Source of the DNA: Brumimicrobium salinarum | GTDB taxonomy: Bacteria > Bacteroidota > Bacteroidia > Flavobacteriales_D > Crocinitomicaceae | DNA length: 64,000 bases | NCBI RefSeq assembly: GCF_002844555.1 | Contig: NZ_PJNI01000001.1 | Coordinates: forward strand, 558,001-622,000 | Direction of reading: 5' to 3' | Shown: piece by piece, positions 9,528 through 18,411 of the stretch | Numbering within the stretch: position 1 is the stretch's first letter | Layout of the letters: the number at the start of each line of letters is the position of its first letter | Translations under genes and position numbers: made by a program | The notes under the pieces: generated by a model | What the model was told of the DNA's origin: nothing | The model's input: the letters and a program-made list of their open reading frames with translations, nothing else | Database searches by the model: none

Positions 9528-10184
9528 TTATTGTTTGGGGAAGTAAACTTTTTGTCTGAAAAGTACTAAGATTACACCAACCGAAATGGCTGCATCAGCT
9601 ATGTTCCATATTGCTGGAAAAACTTGTTTACCACCAAGATAAGGCATCCATTCTGGCCAATGGGCATAAAACTGAAACATATCTACAACGTTACCAAACA
9701 AAAATCCGCGGTGACGTACTTCCACAGCTTCGGTATAGCCATAATACGTGCAATCTTCCCAAATACCAGAGCCTTCGACCTGATTGTAGGAAATACAAGG
9801 GTCGAAATAAGTAGGAAACATGAGGTCATAAAACATTGAGTCGAATAAATTTCCTGCAGCACCTGCTAAAACTAATCCTGAGACAATTAAAAATTCTAAT
9901 TTAACTTCAGGTTTTTTAATTTGCTTCAAAATATAGTATACGATTGCAATGATGGCAACAATTCTGAAGATGGAAAGCAATAGTTTTCCCCACATTCCTC
10001 CTCCAAGTTGAGTTCCAAATGCCATTCCTTGATTTTCAACATAGTTTAGTCGAAACCATTCACCAATTAATGCGATGCTTGGATCGTCGTAGGAAAAACT
10101 CGTTTTTATCCAAATTTTTACGGCTTGGTCAAGAATTAAAATGAACAAGACCACTCCAAAAGTAATTAAATACCGCTTCTTCAC
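9528..10184 (-). CDS. lspA: lipoprotein signal peptidase (signal peptidase II)
   Basis: A 218-residue aspartyl protease of the inner membrane that cleaves the signal peptide from diacylglyceryl-modified prolipoproteins. The family motifs are visible: VENQGMAFG (N-x-G-x-A/F-G), AGAAGNLFDS with the first catalytic Asp, and NVVDMFQF with the second. The four transmembrane helices are clear. A stretch of about 45 residues between the two catalytic Asp motifs, containing PCISYNQVEG and WEDCTYYG, is longer than in E. coli; this extended loop is common in Bacteroidota homologues. It lies 9 bases after the DksA-like gene, forming one operon. Confidence 0.95.
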   Translation of the reverse strand: MKKRYLITFGVVLFILILDQAVKIWIKTSFSYDDPSIALIGEWFRLNYVENQGMAFGTQLGGGMWGKLLLSIFRIVAIIAIVYYILKQIKKPEVKLEFLIVSGLVLAGAAGNLFDSMFYDLMFPTYFDPCISYNQVEGSGIWEDCTYYGYTEAVEVRHRGFLFGNVVDMFQFYAHWPEWMPYLGGKQVFPAIWNIADAAISVGVILVLFRQKVYFPKQ

Positions 10185-10193
10185 CGTTTCACT

Positions 10194-10577
10194 TTATGAG
10201 TCTTGTTGATTTTTTGCTTCAATGCTAAGCGTTGCGTGTGGAACGAGTTTTAAACGTTCTTTTTGGATTAATTTACCTGTTACACGACAAATTCCATACG
10301 TTTTGTTCTCAATTCTAATTAACGCATTTTTTAATGCGGTTATAAATTTCTCTTGTCGAAGTGCTAATTGCGCCATTTCTTCACGTGACAGGGTGTCTGA
10401 GCCGTCTTCCATCATGTTAAAAGATCTACCCGTATCATCTGTTCCGTGATCATCTTTATGCGAAAGAGAATCTTTTAAGATTTGTAGATCTTCGTCTGCT
10501 TCCTTTAATTTACCTTCTATAATTTCTTTAAATTCTTGTAACTCTTCTGCTGAGTATTGTAGTTTCTTATCTGCCAT
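10194..10577 (-). CDS. TraR/DksA-family protein with reduced zinc finger
   Basis: A 127-residue protein. Residues 7-40 form a coiled coil, the middle carries the conserved acidic region (about 40-65), and residues 94-122 match the DksA C-terminal finger (YGICRVTGKLIQKERL, VPHATLSIEAK). Only one cysteine (Cys97) is left of the usual four, so a zinc ion is probably not bound in the classical way. This variant is common beside ileS and lspA in Bacteroidota. It may bind RNA polymerase, but no function is proven for this subgroup. It is the first gene of the operon with lspA, under the promoter at 10615-10644. Confidence 0.88.
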   Translation of the reverse strand: MADKKLQYSAEELQEFKEIIEGKLKEADEDLQILKDSLSHKDDHGTDDTGRSFNMMEDGSDTLSREEMAQLALRQEKFITALKNALIRIENKTYGICRVTGKLIQKERLKLVPHATLSIEAKNQQDS

Positions 10578-10614
10578 TTTTTAAAAGTTTAATGATTTTT
10601 AAAATCAGATTGAA

Positions 10615-10644
10615 CAAATATAATCGAATTTCGTTTCGAATCAA
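10615..10644 (-). promoter_or_regulatory. sigma-A type promoter of the dksA-like/lspA operon
   Basis: On the minus strand, TTG (10644-10642), a 19-base spacer and TATATTTG (10622-10615) match the Bacteroidota consensus TTG-N17-23-TAnnTTTG. The predicted transcript starts near 10608, about 30 bases before the ATG. Confidence 0.6.
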
Positions 10645-10733
10645 GTGCTTTTATCGATTGTGAAAAAGTATTTTTGTATTTTAACACATATCGTAAAATA
10701 ATCGCCCTTAAAATAATAAAACAAATCAAGATA

Positions 10734-11366
10734 ATGGATGTAATTGAAGCATTAAATTGGAGGTACGCAGTTAAAAAATTTAATTCAGAGAAAAAGCTAA
10801 CCGAAGAACAGGTAGATCGGATAAAGCAAGCTTTGCAATTAACGCCTACTTCTATGGGATTACAATTGATGAAATTTGTAATGGTAGAATCTGAAGCCGT
10901 AAAGCAAAAAATAACGCCAATTGCTTACAATCAACCACAAATTGAAGATGCTTCTCATTTGATTGTTATGTGCCGGAAAACTGATGTGCAGCCCAAAGAT
11001 ATTGACACTTTTATTGAGACTGCAGCCGCCGCAAATAAGATGGAGGTTTCTAACCCGGCAATGGTAGATTATGATAAATCTTTGCGTGTAAGTTTGTCAA
11101 TACCTGAAGAGCAACAAAAAATATGGATGGATAATCAAGTGTATATTGCATTAGGAAACTTGATGACAGTTTGCGCAATTGAAGGAATTGATGCTTGTCC
11201 GATGGAGGGTTTTGACAGAAAAAAGCTAAACGAAGAGCTCGGTTTTTCAGAACAAAACTTAGATGCTGTCGTGATTTTTGCTTTAGGATATCGATCTGAA
11301 GATGATTACCGTTTGAAGTTTAAAAAAGTAAGGCGACCATTGGAAGATTTATTTGAAACGATTTGA
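10734..11366 (+). CDS. nitroreductase family NAD(P)H-dependent flavoprotein
   Basis: A 210-residue FMN-dependent oxidoreductase of the NfsB/NTR type: an early WRYAVKKF motif for FMN phosphate contacts, TPTSMGLQ, and the late CPMEGFD and ALGYRSEDD motifs typical of this subfamily. It reduces nitro compounds or quinones with NAD(P)H in the cytoplasm; the physiological substrate is unknown. I start at Met21 of the longest frame because a -7 box (TATTTTTG, 10669-10676) overlaps the upstream start at 10674, and the encoded extra 20 residues are not family-like. It is divergent from the dksA-like gene. Confidence 0.9.
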   Translation: MDVIEALNWRYAVKKFNSEKKLTEEQVDRIKQALQLTPTSMGLQLMKFVMVESEAVKQKITPIAYNQPQIEDASHLIVMCRKTDVQPKDIDTFIETAAAANKMEVSNPAMVDYDKSLRVSLSIPEEQQKIWMDNQVYIALGNLMTVCAIEGIDACPMEGFDRKKLNEELGFSEQNLDAVVIFALGYRSEDDYRLKFKKVRRPLEDLFETI

Positions 11367-11461
11367 ATAAAACTCAAGTGAAATCTTCAATTTATTTAAC
11401 AATATGACATCTCTTATTGTATTACATTAGAAGTTGTCAAAAAAATTAACAAAAGAGATAT

Positions 11462-12622
11462 ATGAACAATTTCGAATACTATAATCCAACTAAAATTGTC
11501 TTTGGAACAGATACTTACGATCAAATTCCAGCTAAGATTAATGAATTCACAGCTGGTAAAAGAATAATGATTACCTATGGAGGGGGAAGTATTAAAAGTA
11601 ATGGAATTTATGATTCTGTTATGAAAGCGCTCAAGGATTATGAAGTTGTAGAATTTTCAGGGATAGAAGCCAATCCAGAATATGATACTTTAATGAAAGC
11701 AGTTGATCAAATTAAGGAAAATCCAGTTGATTTCGTTCTTGCCATTGGTGGTGGTTCTGTTATTGATGGAACCAAATTCATTGTATCTGCGGCTAAATAC
11801 GACGGTAATCCTTGGGATGTTCTAACAATGAAAAAAGGTTGTAAATTTGAATATGCAATTCCTTTTGGAACTGTTTTAACACTTCCTGCAACAGGTTCTG
11901 AAATGAACTCTGGAGCTGTGATTTCAAATAGTCGATTGAAAGAAAAAAGAACCATGGGCGGTCCACAAGGTTTTCCAAAATTCTCATTTTTAGATCCTAC
12001 AGTTGTTAAAACTTTACCAAAAAAGCAGATTCAAAATGGTATTATTGATGCTTACATGCATACGTTAGAACAGTATTTGACGTATCCTAGTGATAATCTT
12101 TTACAAGAACGTATTGCCGAAGGTATTCTTTCTACACTCATTGAAATAGGCCCTGAAGTTCTTGAAAACCCTGAAGATTATAAATTGGCAAGTAATTTAA
12201 TGTGGTGTGCTACCATGGCTTTAAACGGAACCTTGAGAGCTGGAGTAGCCTATGATTGGTCAACCCACATGATTGGTCATGAATTGACAGCGTTACATGG
12301 AATTGATCATGCAAGAACACTAGCTATTATTGCTCCCAACTTATACAAAGTAAAATTGGAGAATAAGAAAGAAAAACTGATTCAGTATGGTCAAAGAATA
12401 TTTGGTTTAGAAGGTTCTTGTGCGGAGGAAGCTATTAATAGAACGCGTACATTTTTTGAATCACTAGGTGTAAAAACTTCTCTTTCTGATTATACAAAAG
12501 AGCATGATGAAACAGCTGTTATCATTAAGAAGAGATTTGAAGAAAGAGGTTGGGAAGGAATTGGAGAGAGAAAAGACTTAACACCAACTGAAGCCAAACA
12601 AATTGTTGAAATGAGTATTTAA
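11462..12622 (+). CDS. iron-containing alcohol dehydrogenase (YqhD/BdhA-like)
   Basis: A 386-residue group III alcohol dehydrogenase. The NAD(P)-binding GGGSVIDGTKF motif and the metal-binding residues Asp and His in IDAYMHTLEQY, GHELTALHGIDHARTLAI are present. Substrate could be butyraldehyde or other aldehydes; members of the YqhD group use NADPH to detoxify short-chain aldehydes. It stands alone between the nitroreductase and a protein of unknown function, with a 40-base gap to the latter that allows cotranscription. Confidence 0.9.
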   Translation: MNNFEYYNPTKIVFGTDTYDQIPAKINEFTAGKRIMITYGGGSIKSNGIYDSVMKALKDYEVVEFSGIEANPEYDTLMKAVDQIKENPVDFVLAIGGGSVIDGTKFIVSAAKYDGNPWDVLTMKKGCKFEYAIPFGTVLTLPATGSEMNSGAVISNSRLKEKRTMGGPQGFPKFSFLDPTVVKTLPKKQIQNGIIDAYMHTLEQYLTYPSDNLLQERIAEGILSTLIEIGPEVLENPEDYKLASNLMWCATMALNGTLRAGVAYDWSTHMIGHELTALHGIDHARTLAIIAPNLYKVKLENKKEKLIQYGQRIFGLEGSCAEEAINRTRTFFESLGVKTSLSDYTKEHDETAVIIKKRFEERGWEGIGERKDLTPTEAKQIVEMSI

Positions 12623-12662
12623 TTTTTTCCCATATCAAGTATAAATAATTTAATTTTTTAAT

Positions 12663-13688
12663 ATGAAAGTAAAGGCTCCATTTGTGTTGCGTGAAAACTA
12701 CAATGACGAAGTATTGGCTTTGTTAAAATCAGTTACACTGGGTTCAAATGGAGCGCGTTACCAGCATCAACGTTTAGAAAATAGAATTCAGCAGGTTTAT
12801 AAACCTTTATTCTTGAATCTTGAACGCAATGATAAAGTGTTAGGAAATATTACCTTTTGTAGGAGACCCAAAAACTGGTATGTACGTTATTTTGCGTTTG
12901 ACCTAGGTATGCAGGCAACTAATAAACAACCGCGTTCAAAATCTCAATATTCAGGACTAAAGAAAAGGATAGGGAGTTATTTTGATAGTGCTTTTGAACT
13001 AGATGAAGCTCCTGAAACTTTCTATGCCTACATTGATCCAAGAAATGAACGTTCTTTATGGATGAGTCAAAACTTTAATTTTTATACGGTAGCCAAAATT
13101 GCAACCCAAAGTTTTAGCCGGGTTAAGCCGAAAGAAAAAGAACGTGTTGCCCCTACAAAGGCTAATGAGTTTATCAAAGAAAAGGTCAACTCCATTTATG
13201 GGAAGGCACCATTTTATTTTACACAACATACGTTTAATGAAGATCCATTTTATGTATTGAAAGTTAATAATGAAATAGTAGCAATGGCCAAAACACACAA
13301 CGCAGAGTGGAAGATAACTAGGCTGCCCGGTAAAAATGGTACTTTAATGCGTAATGTGATTCCTTTTGTGCCTGGTTTGAGAAAAGTTATTCGACCAAAC
13401 TCTCATGTTTTTACTGTTGTAGACTCTGTTTGGAGCAAAGAACATAATGCGAAGTATATAGAAGAACTATTTGAAGGAATTCTTTATTATGAAAAAACCA
13501 ATACAATGATTTGGTGGGTAGATCAAAAAGAGCCAATCTATCGCAAAGCAAAAGATGAGGTAAATTGGGGACTACTCAATAAAGTAAATGGTGTGCAAGA
13601 AGTTGATTTAGTTGTGAGAACGCCAAGAAATAAACCGAAACTTAAATTAGATGTTCCCACTTATATTACAGGATTCGATTTTATATAA
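12663..13688 (+). CDS. uncharacterised protein, possible GNAT-like acyltransferase
   Basis: A 341-residue cytoplasmic protein without signal peptide or membrane segment. The arrangement VLGNITFCRRP, WYVRYFAFD and FYAYIDPRNERSLWMSQNFNFYTVAK resembles the strand order and acyl-CoA side of GNAT acetyltransferases, with a second half of similar pattern (FYVLKVNNEIVAMAKTH). That resemblance is my inference from pattern only. It follows the iron alcohol dehydrogenase by 40 bases on the same strand and converges with the SPOR-like gene. Confidence 0.55.
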   Translation: MKVKAPFVLRENYNDEVLALLKSVTLGSNGARYQHQRLENRIQQVYKPLFLNLERNDKVLGNITFCRRPKNWYVRYFAFDLGMQATNKQPRSKSQYSGLKKRIGSYFDSAFELDEAPETFYAYIDPRNERSLWMSQNFNFYTVAKIATQSFSRVKPKEKERVAPTKANEFIKEKVNSIYGKAPFYFTQHTFNEDPFYVLKVNNEIVAMAKTHNAEWKITRLPGKNGTLMRNVIPFVPGLRKVIRPNSHVFTVVDSVWSKEHNAKYIEELFEGILYYEKTNTMIWWVDQKEPIYRKAKDEVNWGLLNKVNGVQEVDLVVRTPRNKPKLKLDVPTYITGFDFI

Positions 13689-13693
13689 ATTGT

Positions 13694-14242
13694 TTAATCT
13701 TCATGTTCTTCACCTTTCTTTTCTTTAAGCTTAGGTAGATAAATTTCATCCTCTATTACAATAGCTTCGGGAAAGTTTGAAATTAATTTAGCCCTAACTT
13801 TTTCAGCGTCGAGTTGTTGTCTAAAATCTCCTAATAGAAGCAGATAGTTTGGCGCTCTATATTCAATATATGTTGTGGTTTCATCGTCAATCTGCATGAC
13901 TTCTGACCGCGCCTTGTTTACCGCATCTCTATCTTGATCGAAAAATAATTGAATGCGATATCCTTCCATTGTAGGCGCAATATTAGGTGGAACAGTAGCT
14001 GATTTGAACTTTATTATTTTAGCAATTGATGCACTCTTTTTCACATTTACATCTCCTGGTTGGACATTTTCCATAGCTTTCGAACTGTCTTTGCCTTGAA
14101 AATCTTGAGGGTTGTTATTTTGCATTTTGGTCGTATGCTTTTTGTCTAATTCTTTCCCACTAGCGTTTTTCCACCATTCGTTTTGTGCGCTACTTATTGA
14201 TGTCACAGAAAATAAAATTATTATAAGTGTTATGAATCGCAT
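13694..14242 (-). CDS. secreted protein with SPOR-like domain
   Basis: A 182-residue protein with an N-terminal signal peptide (hydrophobic residues 4-18, then SAQ-NEWW, a common Bacteroidota cleavage context). Residues 95-165 carry the pattern of a SPOR peptidoglycan-binding domain: YRIQLFFDQDRDAVNKAR, a strand YIEYRAPNYLLLLGDF and AEKVRAKLISNFPEAIVIED. SPOR domains bind denuded glycan strands at the septum. The middle is a low-complexity linker. It is convergent with the preceding gene, with only 5 bases between the stops. Confidence 0.7.
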   Translation of the reverse strand: MRFITLIIILFSVTSISSAQNEWWKNASGKELDKKHTTKMQNNNPQDFQGKDSSKAMENVQPGDVNVKKSASIAKIIKFKSATVPPNIAPTMEGYRIQLFFDQDRDAVNKARSEVMQIDDETTTYIEYRAPNYLLLLGDFRQQLDAEKVRAKLISNFPEAIVIEDEIYLPKLKEKKGEEHED

Positions 14243-14609
14243 AGATTAAATTTTAAAGCAAAAATAATTAATATTTTTCGTTATCTCTTGCATTTATCAT
14301 TCCAGAGTGTGCTAATATTTGTATACTTTAACTTTATAGTATTGTTTTCAATTATTAAAAGAGATTTAAGTTATCTCTTTCTTTATCATAATCTCTATGA
14401 AATATTGCTCACTATCCTCAATACCTTATCAAAAAAATTTAAGGACATTTACTTTCATGAAGCAACAGGTTATTGGCTATATAACAATTTGATTTTATGT
14501 AATAAGAAGTTGAACATTTTGGTGGTTAAGTGATCTTCGTTACAATGATCTAGGTGTTGTTTTTCTAATTTTGTATTTGAAAAAGATGTACAATTCAGTC
14601 TTAATAACT
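14243..14609. other. intergenic region before the stand-alone carbonic anhydrase gene
   Basis: An AT-rich spacer of about 370 bases. A -7 box TAATTTTG (14566-14573) precedes the carbonic anhydrase and implies transcription from near 14580, which excludes the most upstream ATG at 14571. The 81-codon frame at 14288-14533 is Leu/Ile/Phe-rich with no family signal and is likely chance. Nothing else seen. Confidence 0.5.
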
Positions 14610-15224
14610 ATGGACACACAAACAAGAGAGAAACAGTATCAATTAACGCCTAGAGAAATTAAACAACTACTCATTGAAGGGAATCAACGTTTTGCATCGG
14701 GAGAAATGATGGAACGCGATTTACTTGAACAAGTCAAACAGACTTCAGTGGGACAATTTCCGCATACCATTGTTTTGGGCTGTATAGATTCTAGGGCTAC
14801 GACGGAACAGATTTTCGACCAAGGAATAGGCGATGTTTTTAATGCCAGAATAGCTGGAAATGTTGTGAATAAGGACGTACTTGGCTCAATAGAATTTGCC
14901 TGTAAAGTGGCGGGCTCGAAATTGGTGCTCGTATTAGGGCATACTAAGTGTGGTGCGGTTACATCTGCTTGCAATGGCGTAAAACTCGGACACATCACCC
15001 ATCTTTTAGGTAAAATTGATCCTGCAATTGAAAAAGTGAAACAAAAGTTTGATGATGTAACTACACCAGCGGCAGTTAATTTAGTAAGCCAAGAAAATGT
15101 TTTGAATTCAATTCAAGAAATCAAAGAAAAAAGTCCAATTCTAAAAGGCTTAGAGGAAAATGGCAGAATAAAAATCATCGGAGGAATGTATGATGTAGAA
15201 ACGGGATTGGTAGAGTTTTTATAG
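14610..15224 (+). CDS. beta-class carbonic anhydrase
   Basis: A 204-residue cytoplasmic enzyme interconverting CO2 and bicarbonate. Zinc ligands and catalytic dyad are visible: Cys58, Asp60 and Arg62 in CIDSR, then His111 and Cys114 in GHTKCGAVTSA. It starts from the Met that gives a homologous N-terminus to the second carbonic anhydrase at 41593-42210; Met at 14586 is an alternative. It is monocistronic and followed by a strong terminator. It closely resembles the paralog in sequence and length, so the two share a common origin within this lineage or by duplication. Confidence 0.93.
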   Translation: MDTQTREKQYQLTPREIKQLLIEGNQRFASGEMMERDLLEQVKQTSVGQFPHTIVLGCIDSRATTEQIFDQGIGDVFNARIAGNVVNKDVLGSIEFACKVAGSKLVLVLGHTKCGAVTSACNGVKLGHITHLLGKIDPAIEKVKQKFDDVTTPAAVNLVSQENVLNSIQEIKEKSPILKGLEENGRIKIIGGMYDVETGLVEFL

Positions 15225-15275
15225 ATGTGGATTATATCCCTGATGCAGAAATAACAGACTTTAAGTATAAAACAG

Positions 15276-15310
15276 AAAAAGAGGGAAAAATAAGTTTCTT
15301 CCCTCTTTTT
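15276..15310. terminator. bidirectional hairpin terminator
   Basis: A 12-base-pair perfect stem (15276-15287 with 15299-15310) rich in G-C at its centre and flanked by A and T runs. It lies between the convergent carbonic anhydrase and aspS genes and can serve both. Confidence 0.8.
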
Positions 15311-15350
15311 ATATAGTTATTAAATCTGTTCAAAAATATGATACTTTAAC

Positions 15351-17099
15351 CTATCCTTCAATTTTCAAACCCAATTCTTTCAATTGTTCTTCATCAATTG
15401 TCGCAGGTGCATCAATCATAATATCTCTACCAGAATTGTTTTTAGGGAAAGCGATGTAATCTCTAATTGAATCTGAACCGCCCATTGTTGCAACCAAACG
15501 ATCTAATCCAAAAGCAATTCCTCCGTGTGGTGGCGCCCCAAATTCAAATGCATCCATCAAGAATCCAAATTGTTTTTGTGCTTCTTCATCCGTAAATCCA
15601 AGGTGCTTGAACATTTTTGCTTGTAATTCCTTGTCGTGAATTCGAATTGAACCTCCACCCAATTCTACTCCGTTCATCGCTAAATCATAAGCATTGGCAC
15701 GAACCTTTCCTGGATCTGTTTCTAACAATGCAATGTCCTCTTCTTTTGGAGATGTAAAAGGATGGTGCATCGCATGGTAGCGATTATTATCTTCGTCCCA
15801 TTCTAACAATGGAAAGTCAACTACCCACAATGGTTTAAATTCGTTTGGATTTCTTAATCCCAATTCATCTCCCATGTGCAAACGCAAGTCATTCATTTGA
15901 CTACGAACTTTGTCGGCATCCCCGCTTAATACCAGCATTAAATCGCCAGGCTGAGCACCTGAAGCATCCGCCCATGCTTGTAAATCTTCTTGACTATAGA
16001 ATTTGTCAACAGAACTTTTAAATGTTCCGTCTGCATTGTATTTACAATACACCATTCCCAAAGCACCAACTTGCGGACGTTTTACCCATTTGGTAAGGGC
16101 ATCCAATTGTTTACGTGTGTAAATGGCACAATCTTCTGCAACAATTCCCAAAACCAATTCGGCTTCGTCGAAGATTTTAAATCCTTTATTTTGAGTCACT
16201 TCATTTAGATTCTTAAACTCCATTCCAAAACGAATGTCTGGTTTATCAGAACCATATTTTTCCATTGCATCAGCATAAGTCATGCGTGGGAAATCACCTT
16301 CAAACTCAACATTTCTGCATGATTTAAACAAATGTTTTACCATGTTTTCGAAAGTGTTAAGAATATCTTCTTGCTCTACAAAAGACATTTCACAGTCAAT
16401 TTGTGTAAACTCTGGCTGACGATCTGCTCTTAAATCTTCGTCTCTAAAACAGCGAACGATTTGGTAGTATTTGTCTATTCCAGAAACCATCAACAATTGT
16501 TTGAAAGTCTGCGGAGATTGAGGCAAAGCATAAAATTCGCCTTCATTCATTCTGCTAGGTACAACAAAATCTCTAGCTCCCTCTGGTGTAGATTTAATCA
16601 AATATGGAGTTTCAACATCCATGAAGTCTACAGAATCCAAGAATTTTCTTGTTTCTAAAGCCACTTTATTACGCAAATGCAATTTATTTAGAATTGACTT
16701 TCTACGTAGATCCAAGTAGCGATATTTCATACGCAATTCATCACCTCCATCTGTTTCTTCCTCAATTGTAAAAGGTGGGGTATTGGCTGCATTAAGAATA
16801 TTAAGCTCTTCAACTTTAATTTCTACTTCACCAGTAGGAATGTTTTTATTTTTGCTTGAACGCTCAATTACGTTTCCTTTGATCTGAATTACAAACTCAC
16901 GCCCCAATTTACGTGCTTTTTGATTTAGTTCATCATTGTCATCGCTACTAAAAGCCAATTGAGTAATTCCATATCGATCACGAAGATCAACGAAAGTCAT
17001 TCCTCCCATTTCGCGAGTACGTTGTACCCAACCACTCAAAGTCACGTTATTTCCAACATCAGAAAGGCGTAATTCGCCACAATTGTGCGTTCTATACAT
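15351..17099 (-). CDS. aspS: aspartate-tRNA ligase
   Basis: A 582-residue class IIb aminoacyl-tRNA synthetase. An OB-fold anticodon-binding domain (residues 1-~110: [21 protein letters not shown]) is followed by the catalytic core with motif 2 ([16 protein letters not shown]) and motif 3 (GIAFGLDRL), with the bacterial GAD insertion between. It charges tRNA-Asp with aspartate. I chose the start MYRTHNCG because a -7 box (TATTTTTG, minus strand 17121-17128) overlaps the longer frame's start at 17123. Its 5' side faces the ssb genes. Confidence 0.96.
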   Translation of the reverse strand: MYRTHNCGELRLSDVGNNVTLSGWVQRTREMGGMTFVDLRDRYGITQLAFSSDDNDELNQKARKLGREFVIQIKGNVIERSSKNKNIPTGEVEIKVEELNILNAANTPPFTIEEETDGGDELRMKYRYLDLRRKSILNKLHLRNKVALETRKFLDSVDFMDVETPYLIKSTPEGARDFVVPSRMNEGEFYALPQSPQTFKQLLMVSGIDKYYQIVRCFRDEDLRADRQPEFTQIDCEMSFVEQEDILNTFENMVKHLFKSCRNVEFEGDFPRMTYADAMEKYGSDKPDIRFGMEFKNLNEVTQNKGFKIFDEAELVLGIVAEDCAIYTRKQLDALTKWVKRPQVGALGMVYCKYNADGTFKSSVDKFYSQEDLQAWADASGAQPGDLMLVLSGDADKVRSQMNDLRLHMGDELGLRNPNEFKPLWVVDFPLLEWDEDNNRYHAMHHPFTSPKEEDIALLETDPGKVRANAYDLAMNGVELGGGSIRIHDKELQAKMFKHLGFTDEEAQKQFGFLMDAFEFGAPPHGGIAFGLDRLVATMGGSDSIRDYIAFPKNNSGRDIMIDAPATIDEEQLKELGLKIEG

Positions 17100-17561
17100 A
17101 ATATTCAATTTATATAATTGCAAAAATAGAAAGAAGATTGCACTTTATGACCACAGTTATAAGAATTGTGGAACTACAATGAAAAATATAAAAAGGGAAA
17201 ATAATATTTTGTAAGTCTTCAATAGGGTTTTAGGTGAAAGAACGAATCCATTCATTAGTCCAAAATACTACCTGATTGCCTTAATGTGCAGAATGTTTTA
17301 GAAGGTATCATCAACAATATGAAGGGTTTTCTAGTAGGGCGCCTTACAAAAATTAAATTTTTTTCAATTATTTTTTATTTTACTCTTCCTTTTATTTATG
17401 GGGTTATAAACGGTTTTAATTATTTACAAACGAAAAATATTCGACAACAAACGAAAACTAACCGATTTTGGGTTTGCCTTTGTCTCACCTTTGCAGTGTC
17501 GATGGCTGAAAGACAGCAGATGACGAAATGTTCAAACTATTATTAATTAAAATTTACAGAC
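17100..17561. other. divergent region between aspS and the first ssb gene
   Basis: About 460 bases. It holds the aspS -7 box (17121-17128), a small hairpin (CCACAGTT/AATTGTGG, 17151-17171) and a possible promoter for the ssb genes: TTTTG near 17466-17470 and CACCTTTG at 17486-17493, one base off the -7 consensus and with a short 15-base spacer. An 86-codon frame at 17286-17546 lacks family character and is likely not a gene. Confidence 0.45.
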
Positions 17562-17915
17562 ATGAACACGTTAAGAAACACAGTTAGTTTAATCGGGAAC
17601 CTAGGAGCGGATCCAGTAATTACAAAGTTTGGTAATGATCGCAGTGTGGCGCGATTTAGTGTAGCCACGAATGAGTCGTATAAAGACAAAAAAGGTGAGT
17701 GGGTAACCAATACAACATGGCACAATGTAGTGGCATGGGATAAAGCAGCTACGTTATGTGAGCAATTATTAAAAAAAGGAACTGAACTTGTTTTAGAAGG
17801 TAAGCTTGTGAATGATGCATACGAGACCAAGGAAGGTGAAAAGCGTTATAAAACGGAAATATCTATGCGAGAATTTATGCTTTTGAATCGCGATAAAAAC
17901 AAAGCGAGTAAATAA
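17562..17915 (+). CDS. ssb: single-stranded DNA-binding protein, short form (copy 1)
   Basis: A 117-residue OB-fold protein: NTVSLIGNLGADPVITKFGND, RFSVATNES, TTWHNVVAWDKAA, LVLEGKLVNDAYETKEG. It binds single-stranded DNA. It ends KNKASK and has no acidic C-terminal tip (DDDLPF or similar), the part that recruits repair and replication partners. The general ssb of Bacteroidota is about 140-150 residues with that tip, so this is a specialised SSB, PriB-like in length. It is the first of three tandem paralogs on this strand and is followed by a hairpin. Confidence 0.9.
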   Translation: MNTLRNTVSLIGNLGADPVITKFGNDRSVARFSVATNESYKDKKGEWVTNTTWHNVVAWDKAATLCEQLLKKGTELVLEGKLVNDAYETKEGEKRYKTEISMREFMLLNRDKNKASK

Positions 17916-17940
17916 AGTAATCACTTAACCAACCCCTAAA

Positions 17941-17975
17941 AAAAGCGTGTTTGAGCACGGCTTGGACACGCTTTT
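17941..17975 (+). terminator. stem-loop after ssb copy 1
   Basis: A perfect 10-base-pair stem AAAAGCGTGT/ACACGCTTTT with a 15-base loop carrying GAGCACGG. It can act as a terminator or attenuator. The stem-loop lies between two ssb paralogs, and the GAGCACGG motif recurs after copy 3 (18733-18880). Confidence 0.6.
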
Positions 17976-18027
17976 AATTCACTTTTATTAAAAAACATCA
18001 ATTTAATCACGTTTAAAACATAATATC

Positions 18028-18354
18028 ATGAGGGTACAACAAATGAATCACGTTAATTTAATTGGACAAATGTCAACAGATCCAACATTTTTAGAGGTTG
18101 AGGGCGGCAAGAAGGTTGCTCGCTTCTCATTATCTACTAAAGAAAGTTACCTTGATGAGCAAGGCAACACCAAGAGTTTAAAAAACTGGCACAAAGTTAC
18201 TGCTTGGGGGAAATGGGTTCCTGTTTTAGAGCAATTAGGAGCGAAGGGTCAAGCCTTGGCTATTGAAGGACGTTTGCGTTCTCGTTTTTATAAAAAGAAT
18301 GGCGAGCGAAAATCGTTCACAGAAATAGAAATCAATGATTTAGTTATTCTTTAA
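18028..18354 (+). CDS. single-stranded DNA-binding protein, short form (copy 2)
   Basis: A 108-residue single OB fold: NHVNLIGQMSTDPTFLEVEGG, VARFSLSTKES, KNWHKVTAWGKW, LAIEGRLRSRFYKKNGE. No linker and no acidic tip; it ends at the last beta strand (INDLVIL). Met6 (18043) is an equally good start and gives the more typical SSB N-terminus. It is clearly diverged from copies 1 and 3, so the trio is not a recent tandem duplication. About 110 bases separate it from copy 1 and 57 from copy 3. Confidence 0.85.
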   Translation: MRVQQMNHVNLIGQMSTDPTFLEVEGGKKVARFSLSTKESYLDEQGNTKSLKNWHKVTAWGKWVPVLEQLGAKGQALAIEGRLRSRFYKKNGERKSFTEIEINDLVIL

Positions 18355-18411
18355 TTCATTCAACTTATCATTCAATAATTATTCAAATTAATCACTAAAA
18401 CAATATAAATC

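Noticed and set aside
14288-14533. 81-codon ORF upstream of the carbonic anhydrase gene
   Set aside because: Leu/Ile/Phe-rich with no domain or signal logic, in AT-rich intergenic sequence, and no promoter near it.
17286-17546. 86-codon ORF upstream of ssb copy 1
   Set aside because: Composition of translated AT-rich DNA; it overlaps the likely ssb promoter region; no family resemblance.
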